A stretch of DNA of 13,147 nt from JBJXGV01 sp046160485 (GTDB lineage: Bacteria; Orphanbacterota; Orphanbacteria; JBJXGV01), in the NCBI GenBank assembly GCA_046160485.1, contig JBJXGV010000066.1:1-13147 (forward strand). Direction: 5' to 3'. The translations under genes and the position numbers were made by a program. Below the pieces are notes generated by a model. It saw nothing but the letters and a program-made list of their open reading frames with translations. It had not been told where the DNA came from and made no database searches. Positions 1 through 6,446 of this stretch are shown here, in pieces (within the stretch, counting starts at the first letter, position 1; every line of letters starts with the position of its first letter).

Positions 1-2636
1 CCGTCGTTCCCCGTCTTCACTTGCGTCGCCGACAGGTTCGTTACCGCCGCCGGCGCCGCTGTATCGATCGTGATCGACAGCGGCGCGCCCGGCGTCGCCG
101 CGATCGGCGCGTTCGCGCAGTCGCGCGCGAGCACCGAGGTCACCGTCACCGTTCCGGTCCCATCGCCTCCCGACTTCTTCACCGAAACGTTGAACAACGT
201 CCCGGTCGCCGCTGTTGCCCCGCACGGCATCCCGAGGATCGCGCAGTCGGCCGTGTACGACCCGCCGCCATTGCTGATGACTTGGAAGTTGGTGGTCGAG
301 AGCGGAACGCCGCTCAGGTACGTCCCCTCGGTGATGCTCCCCAGGCCCGAGCAGAGCACGAGTTCCGGCGAAAGCGAGAACGTCACGCTGAACCCGCGCA
401 TCGGGTCCGACGTGGTCCGCGCGATCGCCACCGGCACCGTCATGCACGACCCGTCTGTGATGCAGCCCGACACCGGGCCCGGCGTGATGACGTTGTCCGG
501 ACCCGGAGCAAACCCGCAGCCAGCGTTTGTATCCGCTCCCGTGATGAGCCACGGGGTGAAGTCCACGCCAGTGCCGGCGATTGCGTCGCCAGTTCCTGGC
601 CCCACACCACCCGGCCCACTCGCCGCGCCCCACCAATTCGATTCCGCGTTCTGCGCGGAAAGAGACAACGTGTTGTCGAATCCGGCAGTCAGGTTGCCCG
701 TGATGGCGTTGTCATTCGCCGTTATCGACACCGCGGCCGCTTCCGACGAAATCCCGTAGTCCCAGTTCGCGATCTCCATGCCGGAGACAGAGACGTTGAG
801 TCCGCCGCCTGCCGTATAAGCCTCAACTCCGATCGATCCCGTCGTCGCTGATCCAACCAGACAGCCGTTGGTTATCGAAAACGACATGACAGAGTTCGTG
901 GTCGGCGGGTTCGGACTCGAAAAGGCCGAACCGGCCCCTTCGAACGGCGCGGTCGCACGCGGTTGGGTCGTGTTGTCACGCGCCTCAAGCGCGGACTTGC
1001 CCGCGAAGGAAGCTGACGTGTTGTACGCAACCGCGCCCCAAGAACCGCCGGTCGCGTTGACGCCCGACACGGAACCATCGGCGTCAATGTAATAGACCCC
1101 CGTCTGGCAGACGCTCAACGGGTTCGTACCGGTCACGTTGACGGAGCCCGGGCCAAAAATCAGGAGCCCGACGGCCGTGACCGACGCGGGAGAGTAGAAG
1201 ACATCGGACACGGCACAACTCGTCACGGTACCCGCAGCCCCGCTCGATATCTGGATGCCGTTCTGCGCGATTAGGGCGGTCGGTCCCGCTCCCGTGATCG
1301 AGCAGTCGTGGACATCGACTGCCAGGCCGGAGCCAGCGAAGACCGTTCCGTTTTTTTGGAAGTCAGTGATCGTCACGTCGCCGACCTCGAGCGCGTAGGG
1401 CCCGCCCGTGTTGTTCGCGACGAGAATCCCAACGCCCGCCTGCACCCCGTCGAGCGGCGTGTTGCGAATCTGGTCGATCGTGCAATCGAGGATCGCGCCG
1501 CCAGCGTTCCAGTAGCCGATTCCCACGATTCGGTTGTTGGCATTACCGAGTCCGAGCCCATCCACGGCGAGTTCCTGGATCGTGACGTCCGCGTTCGTCG
1601 CGGTGATGACGGGCTTGTTAGGACCGCTGGTCGTGAACGTGGTCGCGAGGACCGCCGGCGCGTTCACGAACGTCGTCCCCGAGCCGGCCCCGTCGAGCGT
1701 GAGGTTCTTCCCGCTCACGACGACCTGCTCCGTGTAGGTACCGGCCGCTATGTCGACCGTCCCGCCGGGCAACGCGCCGCCGACTCCATCAGTCACCGTC
1801 TGATAGGGGGCCGTGCTGCCGCCGTTCCCAGACGGCGCCGCGCTGTCATCGACGTACGCCGTTGCGCGTCCGCTGCTCGCACCGACGTACTGGCCGGAGA
1901 TGTACGCGTTGCTGTTGGCATTGCTAAGTGCAAGGAGGTTGGGATACCAAATCGGGTTTATGCTGACGAGAAGCGCGATGTCGGCCCCTTGGTTGCCGAT
2001 CGGGCCCCATGTGTTTGCGGTGAACGTAATGTTCGCGCCGTCATTCACCCAGCCGCGCGTCCCGTAGACATCATTGCCCGTAATCGTTCCGACTGTCCCG
2101 GGGTCGAGGTAGGCGGGCTGGCGCAGATGGTGGACCGTGTTGCCTTGGATGAGGATGCCGGTCAAACTGCTGTACACGATCATCGCGCGGCTTACGATTC
2201 CGTTCACGTTCCAAGGCGTGCCCGGATCCGGTCCGTAGAAGAGATTGTTTAGAATCGTCGTGTTGCTCGCTGCGACATTGACCAAGTGGTGCGGGGCTCC
2301 AGGAAGGTCGGTCTTCTCAACTGTGAAGTCCCGAAACGTGACGCCCGTCGCGGTGATGTTGAAGGCGACGGTGGGATTCGCGACCTGCACAACCGTCGAT
2401 CCCACGCCGACGCCGCGCAATAGGAGGTTCGCTTTGTTGACGTTGACAGTGGTCGCGATCACATACGTGCCGAGGGTTACCTCGACGGTGTCCCCCGCGG
2501 CCGCGGCGTCGATTCCGTCCTGAATCGTTGGCTGGTCAGCCGGAACGCTGATGAGCGTCGCTTGGGCCATCGCGGGCACGAGCAACGCGACGACGAGCAA
2601 CATGGGGCAAGACCAAATACCGGATACGCTTTTCAT
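1..2636 (-). CDS. Secreted beta-helix protein with cohesin-like domain, partial (3' end off left edge)
   Basis: I translated this frame by hand: it is open from ATG 2636-2634 to the window edge (878 codons, no stop), so the C-terminus is missing. GGAGG at 2650-2646, 9 bases upstream, supports the start. Residues 1-26 look like a signal peptide (hydrophobic run LLVVALLVPAM, likely cut after AQA). Residues ~28-255 begin VPADQPTIQDGIDAAAAGDT and continue as Asn/Val/Gly-rich coils, as in pectate-lyase-type right-handed beta-helices. A second helix begins at ~260 (AYVDDSAAPSGNG, then GTYTEQVVVSGKNLTLDG) and runs to the NWWG...GPG...DFTPWL closing motif (667-697). Residues ~705-855 resemble a cohesin-like beta-sandwich, and an Ig/Fn3-like module starts at ~859 (TAAPAAVTNLSATQVKTGND). 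It is probably an exported surface or extracellular protein that binds or cuts polysaccharide. No catalytic residues can be assigned, so enzymatic function is unknown. A C-terminal sorting domain may lie outside the window. Confidence 0.9.
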   Translation of the reverse strand, partial: MKSVSGIWSCPMLLVVALLVPAMAQATLISVPADQPTIQDGIDAAAAGDTVEVTLGTYVIATTVNVNKANLLLRGVGVGSTVVQVANPTVAFNITATGVTFRDFTVEKTDLPGAPHHLVNVAASNTTILNNLFYGPDPGTPWNVNGIVSRAMIVYSSLTGILIQGNTVHHLRQPAYLDPGTVGTITGNDVYGTRGWVNDGANITFTANTWGPIGNQGADIALLVSINPIWYPNLLALSNANSNAYISGQYVGASSGRATAYVDDSAAPSGNGGSTAPYQTVTDGVGGALPGGTVDIAAGTYTEQVVVSGKNLTLDGAGSGTTFVNAPAVLATTFTTSGPNKPVITATNADVTIQELAVDGLGLGNANNRIVGIGYWNAGGAILDCTIDQIRNTPLDGVQAGVGILVANNTGGPYALEVGDVTITDFQKNGTVFAGSGLAVDVHDCSITGAGPTALIAQNGIQISSGAAGTVTSCAVSDVFYSPASVTAVGLLIFGPGSVNVTGTNPLSVCQTGVYYIDADGSVSGVNATGGSWGAVAYNTSASFAGKSALEARDNTTQPRATAPFEGAGSAFSSPNPPTTNSVMSFSITNGCLVGSATTGSIGVEAYTAGGGLNVSVSGMEIANWDYGISSEAAAVSITANDNAITGNLTAGFDNTLSLSAQNAESNWWGAASGPGGVGPGTGDAIAGTGVDFTPWLITGADTNAGCGFAPGPDNVITPGPVSGCITDGSCMTVPVAIARTTSDPMRGFSVTFSLSPELVLCSGLGSITEGTYLSGVPLSTTNFQVISNGGGSYTADCAILGMPCGATAATGTLFNVSVKKSGGDGTGTVTVTSVLARDCANAPIAATPGAPLSITIDTAAPAAVTNLSATQVKTGND

Positions 2637-3290
2637 CCGAACTGTCCTCCATCCTGAGAAAGAGGTGGCTTCGCGAACTCGGACTGACCGGGAGGGCGGA
2701 ACGCCACTCTTCCCCAGGTTGGTTCCGGGAGACAGGACCGATCGAATCGAGCCCAACGAAGCGCGAGGCAAGTTCCTAGCGGAGATGCGACCTAGTGAGT
2801 GCGTTCCTGCATAGAGCCCTCCTCGACGACACGGTGAGGAGACTGTCGCGGGGTCGGAGGCCACGCAGCGGAGGGCGGAGGGAGAGGAATTCGAAGGTGT
2901 GAAATACGGCCCGCGGTCCATGCCAGCCAAAACCGACAGAAACACCCGACTGCGTTCTCGACTTGCAGGCCTTGCGCCTACACGTCAGGGCAGCTCTAGA
3001 TCACGACAGTCCGTGTTACTGGTACCTGCGGCAATTCGCGCGATGTTGGAGGGGGTGGGAGGGAAAGGTTCTGTTCGCCCCCGAGCGGTAGACCGAAGTG
3101 AGGCAGTGCGCGAGCCGACCGGGTGGCAGGCTACTGCGTGGCGGGCAGCCGTGTCAACTGAAATTACAACTCACTCGTGATGGAATCGCGACGCTGGCGC
3201 CATAGCCGGCGCGCGAACACTGCGTGGCTCCGCGGCGTTTGGCGCACGGGTCGCCGCCGCGTCAACGGTGGCACGCCCGGTCGCGGAACT
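2637..3290. other. Intergenic gap without a supported gene
   Basis: This is 654 bases between the stop of the pterin synthase gene and the start of the beta-helix gene, both on the minus strand. Short open frames here have Arg/Ser-rich translations with no domain, no good ribosome binding site and no resemblance to anything I know. The only clear signal is GGAGG at 2650-2646, which belongs to the downstream gene. A perfect minus-strand TTGACA at 3157-3152 has no acceptable -10 at the right distance. Small GC hairpins (for example 3197-3212) lack a T tract. A promoter for the beta-helix gene and a terminator for the transporter operon are expected here, but I cannot point to either. Confidence 0.6.
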
Positions 3291-4109
3291 TCAATCGCCC
3301 CAGTACTCGACCGCGTTGCGCGAGGTCTCGACGAGCCGTACCTTGTGGATCTCGCCGCGCGAGAGGCGTCCGTGCAGCCGGCGCCAGATCGCGCGCGCGA
3401 TGTTCTCGGCCGTCGGATTCACGCCGCGGAAATCCGCGACATCGTGGTTGAGGCTCTTGTGGTCGAACGGCCGAAGCACCTGTTCGTCGACGAGCGCGTC
3501 GATCTCGCCCAAGCTCGCGATCGTCCCCGTGCGCGCGTCGAGCGTCCCCTTCACCGTCAGCTCGAGCACGTAGTTATGCCCGTGGCCATTCGGGTTGTTG
3601 CATTTTCCGAAGACGCGATTGTTCTCGTCGTCGCTCATCGCATCGGAGTGGAGCCGGTGCGCGGCGCTGAAATCGTAGACGCGTGTGACGAACATCTCGG
3701 CAACTCCCCCTCCGTAGTATTCGACGAATAGCGCGGGCGTCTCGGCGACGCGAACGCGGTGTAGTGCGCCGGCCGGAATCGCGGGCGCGATCTCACCCCA
3801 TGCCCAGCGCGCGATCTCCTCGAGCGTCGGCGCCTTCTGCCGAAACGCGGCGACCTCGTCGTTGAGCAGCCTGTTATCGAGCTGAGCGATCACCTTCTCC
3901 ACCATCAGCTCCTTGAGGAGCTTGATGTTCATCACCATGCCGGTCGCGGGATCGATCTCGCCGCGCACGGTCGCTTCGATTTCGTAGTCGTGTCCGTGCG
4001 CGAGCGTGCGCGCGGCGGCGCCGAAGAGCGCCTCGGCCTCCGCCTGCGAAAGATTCGGGAGACGATAGTGATGCGCCGCGGAGAAGCTGGCCTTGCGGAT
4101 CAGATCCAT
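3291..4109 (-). CDS. Tandem 6-pyruvoyl-tetrahydropterin synthase-like protein (two PTPS domains)
   Basis: The protein has 272 residues, about twice a single PTPS/QueD subunit (~120-145), with two PTPS domains in series. The C-terminal domain (~138-272) is complete. It has zinc ligands H151 (FSAAH), H176 and H178 (GHGH), catalytic C170 in the C-x5-HGH arrangement of the PTPS-II class (GKCNNPNGHGHNY), the D216-H217 pair (FDHKSL) and pterin-anchoring E261. PTPS enzymes act on 7,8-dihydroneopterin triphosphate; the x5 spacing argues against QueD, which has C-x3-HGH. The N-terminal domain (~1-133) keeps H13, H38, H40 and E123. It has A32 where the Cys should be and N79 where the His should be, so it is probably catalytically dead. 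The start fits the family, since the domain begins almost at once, although no Shine-Dalgarno is visible. The gene lies 169 bases downstream of the second permease, in the same direction. The product may be 6-pyruvoyl-tetrahydropterin, but the pathway is not shown here. Confidence 0.92.
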   Translation of the reverse strand: MDLIRKASFSAAHHYRLPNLSQAEAEALFGAAARTLAHGHDYEIEATVRGEIDPATGMVMNIKLLKELMVEKVIAQLDNRLLNDEVAAFRQKAPTLEEIARWAWGEIAPAIPAGALHRVRVAETPALFVEYYGGGVAEMFVTRVYDFSAAHRLHSDAMSDDENNRVFGKCNNPNGHGHNYVLELTVKGTLDARTGTIASLGEIDALVDEQVLRPFDHKSLNHDVADFRGVNPTAENIARAIWRRLHGRLSRGEIHKVRLVETSRNAVEYWGD

Positions 4110-4162
4110 GCGGCGACTCTAGACCGGCAAGCGGAGCGCCGCAAGCAATCGGCGGCGATACG

Positions 4163-4234
4163 GCGCGAGGCGTGCGAGACGCGCAGGGGGCGCGGGAGGC
4201 GCAGGTGGCGCGGGACGCGGGGGTAGCGAGGGAC
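4163..4234. repeat. 18-base GC-rich tandem repeat (about 3-4 copies) between permease 2 and the pterin gene
   Basis: The units at 4181-4198 (gcgcagggggcgcgggag) and 4199-4216 (gcgcaggtggcgcgggac) match at 16 of 18 bases. A third at 4217-4234 matches the second at 14 of 18, and a decayed copy precedes them at 4163-4180. The repeat is noncoding in the current annotation: it lies between the permease stop (4279) and the pterin synthase start (4109). In one minus-strand frame it would read as a Pro/Arg-rich stretch. That frame differs from the permease 2 frame, so a read-through tail would need a frameshift. Confidence 0.75.
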
Positions 4235-4278
4235 GCGCGGAACGGGAGACGAACGACGCGGTGCGCGAGTCACGCGCA

Positions 4279-5229
4279 TCACTCGCGGCGATAGTGCACG
4301 CCGAGCGACGGCGGGGCCGCCGACACGCGCGAGCGCGCGAACGCGAGGATCGCGAGCGTCAATACATACGGCAACGCTTGGAAGAACTGATACGGAATGT
4401 CGAAGCCCGCGACGGGCTGGCCCTGGAGACGAATGCCGAGCGCAGTGGCGCAGCCGAAGAGAAGCGCACCCGCCCCCGCGCGCCACGGATCCCAACGCGA
4501 GAAGACGACGATCGCGAGCGCGAGGAAGCCGCGCCCGTCCGACATCCCTTCGACGAATGTGTTCGTGTACGAGATCGACAGGTACGCGCCGGCGATGCCC
4601 GCGAGCGCGCCCGATGCAAGCACGCACGCGGCGCGCACGCGCGCGACGGAGACTCCGAGCGCGTCGACCGCGGCGGGGTTCTCGCCGGTCGCGCGAACGA
4701 TGAGCCCGGCCCGCGTGCGATAGAGGAGCAACGCCGCGACCGGAACGAGCGGGTACACGACGTACGCGACGGGGCTCTGGTTGAAGAGCGCCTCGCCGAT
4801 GACCGGAATCTTCGAGAGGAGCGGGAGCGCGACCGGATCGAGCGACGCGGCGTCGAGCGACGGCCGTCCCGCCGCGAGCGCGCGGAAGAACACGCCCGTG
4901 AGCCCGAACGAGAGAACGTTGAGCGCGACGCCCGAGACGATTTGATCGAGCCCCCGCACGACGACGGCGTAGGCGTGAAGCGCGGCAAAAAGCGTCGCGA
5001 AGAGCATCGCGAGCGCGAAGCCGGCGAGCGCCGAACCGAAGAGGATCGAGCCCGCGAATCCTGCGAGCGCGCCGGCGAGGAGCATCCCTTCAAGCCCGAT
5101 GTTGAGCACGCCCGCGCGTTCCGAGTAGATCTCGCCGAGAACAAGCAAGAGGAGCGGCACCGAGATGCGCACACCGGCTGCGAGCAATGGCGCGAGGGCG
5201 GCGGCGATCGGCGCGGCGGAATCCATCAT
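4279..5229 (-). CDS. BMP/nucleoside-type ABC transporter permease 2 (BPD_transp_2 family)
   Basis: This is an inner-membrane permease of 316 residues, close to the usual ~300-320 for the second permease of these systems. It is highly hydrophobic with about eight to ten predicted membrane segments. Family motifs are GEIYSERAGVLNIGLEGMLL (32-51), GLDQIVSGVALN (93-104), GENPAAVDALG (182-192, typical of the cytoplasmic coupling loop), SGALAGIAGAYLS (206-218) and GRGFLALAIVVFSRWDP (232-248). The same frame stays open far upstream, but that part is antisense-style Arg/Ala-rich shadow of permease 1. The real start is one of two adjacent ATGs: 5229, which overlaps the permease 1 stop as ATGA, or 5226, which overlaps it by one base. 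No Shine-Dalgarno is visible, so translation is probably coupled to permease 1. The substrate is inferred to be a purine-type nucleoside or related small molecule. Confidence 0.93.
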   Translation of the reverse strand: MMDSAAPIAAALAPLLAAGVRISVPLLLLVLGEIYSERAGVLNIGLEGMLLAGALAGFAGSILFGSALAGFALAMLFATLFAALHAYAVVVRGLDQIVSGVALNVLSFGLTGVFFRALAAGRPSLDAASLDPVALPLLSKIPVIGEALFNQSPVAYVVYPLVPVAALLLYRTRAGLIVRATGENPAAVDALGVSVARVRAACVLASGALAGIAGAYLSISYTNTFVEGMSDGRGFLALAIVVFSRWDPWRAGAGALLFGCATALGIRLQGQPVAGFDIPYQFFQALPYVLTLAILAFARSRVSAAPPSLGVHYRRE

Positions 5230-6443
5230 GCGGCGCTCGTGGCGCGCGGGGTGCTCGCGGCGCCCGGGGTGCTCGCGGCACCTGGGCCGCTGGCGGCGCC
5301 GTTCGTGCCCGCCGCACCGCCCGCGGCGGCGACGGGCGCGCGCCGCAACGCCGCGACGGCGGCCGACGCGATGATGATCGCCTGAACGACGAGCACGAGC
5401 AGATACGAGACGCCAGCTTCTTGCTGCATGCGCGTCGAACCTGCGTCGAGCGCGCCGAAGAACAATGCCGCGGGAACGACCCACAACGGGTGATTGCGCG
5501 CCAGAAGCGCGACGGCGATTCCGGAGTAACCGTAGCCCGGCGAGATCTTGTCGTAGAGGCGATGAAGATTTCCCGAGATCTCGACGGCGCCCGCGAGGCC
5601 CGCCATACCGCCTGAGAGAATCGCGGCGACGGCGATGCGCGACGCGACGGCGATACGCGCGTGGCGCGCCGCGACGGGCGCGAGGCCGACTGCGCGAAGC
5701 TCGAGCCCGAGCGCGGTGCGAAACAGCACGACGTACGCGAGAGCCGCAAGCGCGAGCGCGACGAAGATCCCCGCGTGAAGCGGGAGCGCGCTCCCGGCGA
5801 TTCGCGGAAGGCGCGCCGCTACGGGGATCAGATCGCTCACCGGCTGCGTGCGCGCGGCCTCTTGCAGCGGGCCGTTGACGCAGTACGAAAGAAAATGAAG
5901 CGCGACGAAGTTGAGCAGGATCGTCGTGATGACTTCTTGCGCGCCGCGGCGCAGCTTCAGGAGGGCTGCGACGAGCGCGAGCGCACCGCCCGCGGCGGCC
6001 GCCGCACAGAGCGCGACGGGAATGAGCAGGAACGCGGGAAGCGCGGCGAGCCAGAACGACACCGCTACAGCCGCGATCGCGCCCGCGACGAGCTGCCCCT
6101 CGGCGCCGATGTTCCAAAACCCGGTGCGAAACGCGATCCCCGCCGCGAGCCCCGTGAAGATGAGCGGGCACGCCTTCGTCACGAGCGTGGCGAGTTGATA
6201 ACGGCCGCCGAACGCGCCGCGTAGAAGCGCCCCGAGCGCCCGCGCGGGGTCGCCGCCGGCCAGGAGCACGACGAGAGCCGCCGCGAGCAGCGCTCCCGCA
6301 AGAACCCCGGCGGCGGCCGCGGCGGGCGAACGCGCCCAGCGCGACCAGAGAATTCGCGCGCCGCGTCGGCGCGCGAGCGGCGCTCTCGGCGTGCGCGGCG
6401 GGCTCGGCACGCTCGGCACGCTCGGCGCGCTCGGCGCGCTCAT
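5226..6443 (-). CDS. BMP/nucleoside-type ABC transporter permease 1 (BPD_transp_2 family)
   Basis: This is the first membrane subunit of the importer, 405 residues, somewhat longer than usual (~340-370) because of low-complexity ends. Residues 1-25 form a SAP/SVP-repeat Pro-rich cytoplasmic head encoded by a 9-base tandem repeat. Residues ~372-405 are a Gly/Ala/Ser/Thr/Pro tail encoded by an 18-base repeat. The core has strong family motifs: GFWNIGAEGQLVAGAIAA (108-125), QEVITTILLN (169-178), SGGMAGLAG (277-285) and GYGYSGIAVALLARNHP (303-319). Multiple hydrophobic helices start at ~40. The ATG at 6443-6441 overlaps the ATPase stop as ATGA, and the stop overlaps the permease 2 start in the same way. 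The three genes are therefore almost certainly one transcript with coupled translation. A start further inside, after the Pro-rich head, cannot be excluded, since no Shine-Dalgarno marks the first ATG. Confidence 0.94.
   Translation of the reverse strand: MSAPSAPSVPSVPSPPRTPRAPLARRRGARILWSRWARSPAAAAAGVLAGALLAAALVVLLAGGDPARALGALLRGAFGGRYQLATLVTKACPLIFTGLAAGIAFRTGFWNIGAEGQLVAGAIAAVAVSFWLAALPAFLLIPVALCAAAAAGGALALVAALLKLRRGAQEVITTILLNFVALHFLSYCVNGPLQEAARTQPVSDLIPVAARLPRIAGSALPLHAGIFVALALAALAYVVLFRTALGLELRAVGLAPVAARHARIAVASRIAVAAILSGGMAGLAGAVEISGNLHRLYDKISPGYGYSGIAVALLARNHPLWVVPAALFFGALDAGSTRMQQEAGVSYLLVLVVQAIIIASAAVAALRRAPVAAAGGAAGTNGAASGPGAASTPGAASTPRATSAA
5233..5304. repeat. 18-base tandem repeat (four copies) encoding the C-terminal tail of permease 1
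   Basis: Two near-identical units, 5251-5268 (gtgctcgcggcgcccggg) and 5269-5286 (gtgctcgcggcacctggg), are flanked by diverged copies at 5233-5250 (15 of 18 matching the first) and 5287-5304. On the minus strand they encode the GAASTP-type repeats of the permease 1 tail just before its stop. Because the unit is a multiple of three, copy-number change would alter tail length but not frame. Confidence 0.75.
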
Positions 6444-6446
6444 CGC
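6402..6446. repeat. 9-base tandem repeat at the start codon of permease 1
   Basis: Four units of gctcggcRc (6402-6410, 6411-6419, 6420-6428, 6429-6437) are followed by a diverged fifth, gctcatcgc (6438-6446). That fifth unit contains the permease 1 ATG and the ATPase TGA on the minus strand. The repeat encodes the SAPSAPSVPSVPS head of permease 1. It sits across the ATGA overlap, so expansion lengthens the head in frame without disturbing the ATPase end. Confidence 0.8.

Noticed and set aside
3129..3157. Minus-strand TTGACA as a promoter
   Set aside because: The -35 is perfect, but at 16-18 bases there is only GTAGCC or similar, with no usable -10.
2899..3180. 93-codon plus-strand frame in the empty gap
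   Set aside because: It has low-complexity Arg/Ser/Thr composition, no ribosome binding site and no recognisable pattern.
4110..4150. TTGCTT...TCTAGA upstream of the PTPS gene as a leaderless promoter
   Set aside because: The -10 matches at only 3 of 6 positions and the spacer is 19 bases, too weak to call.
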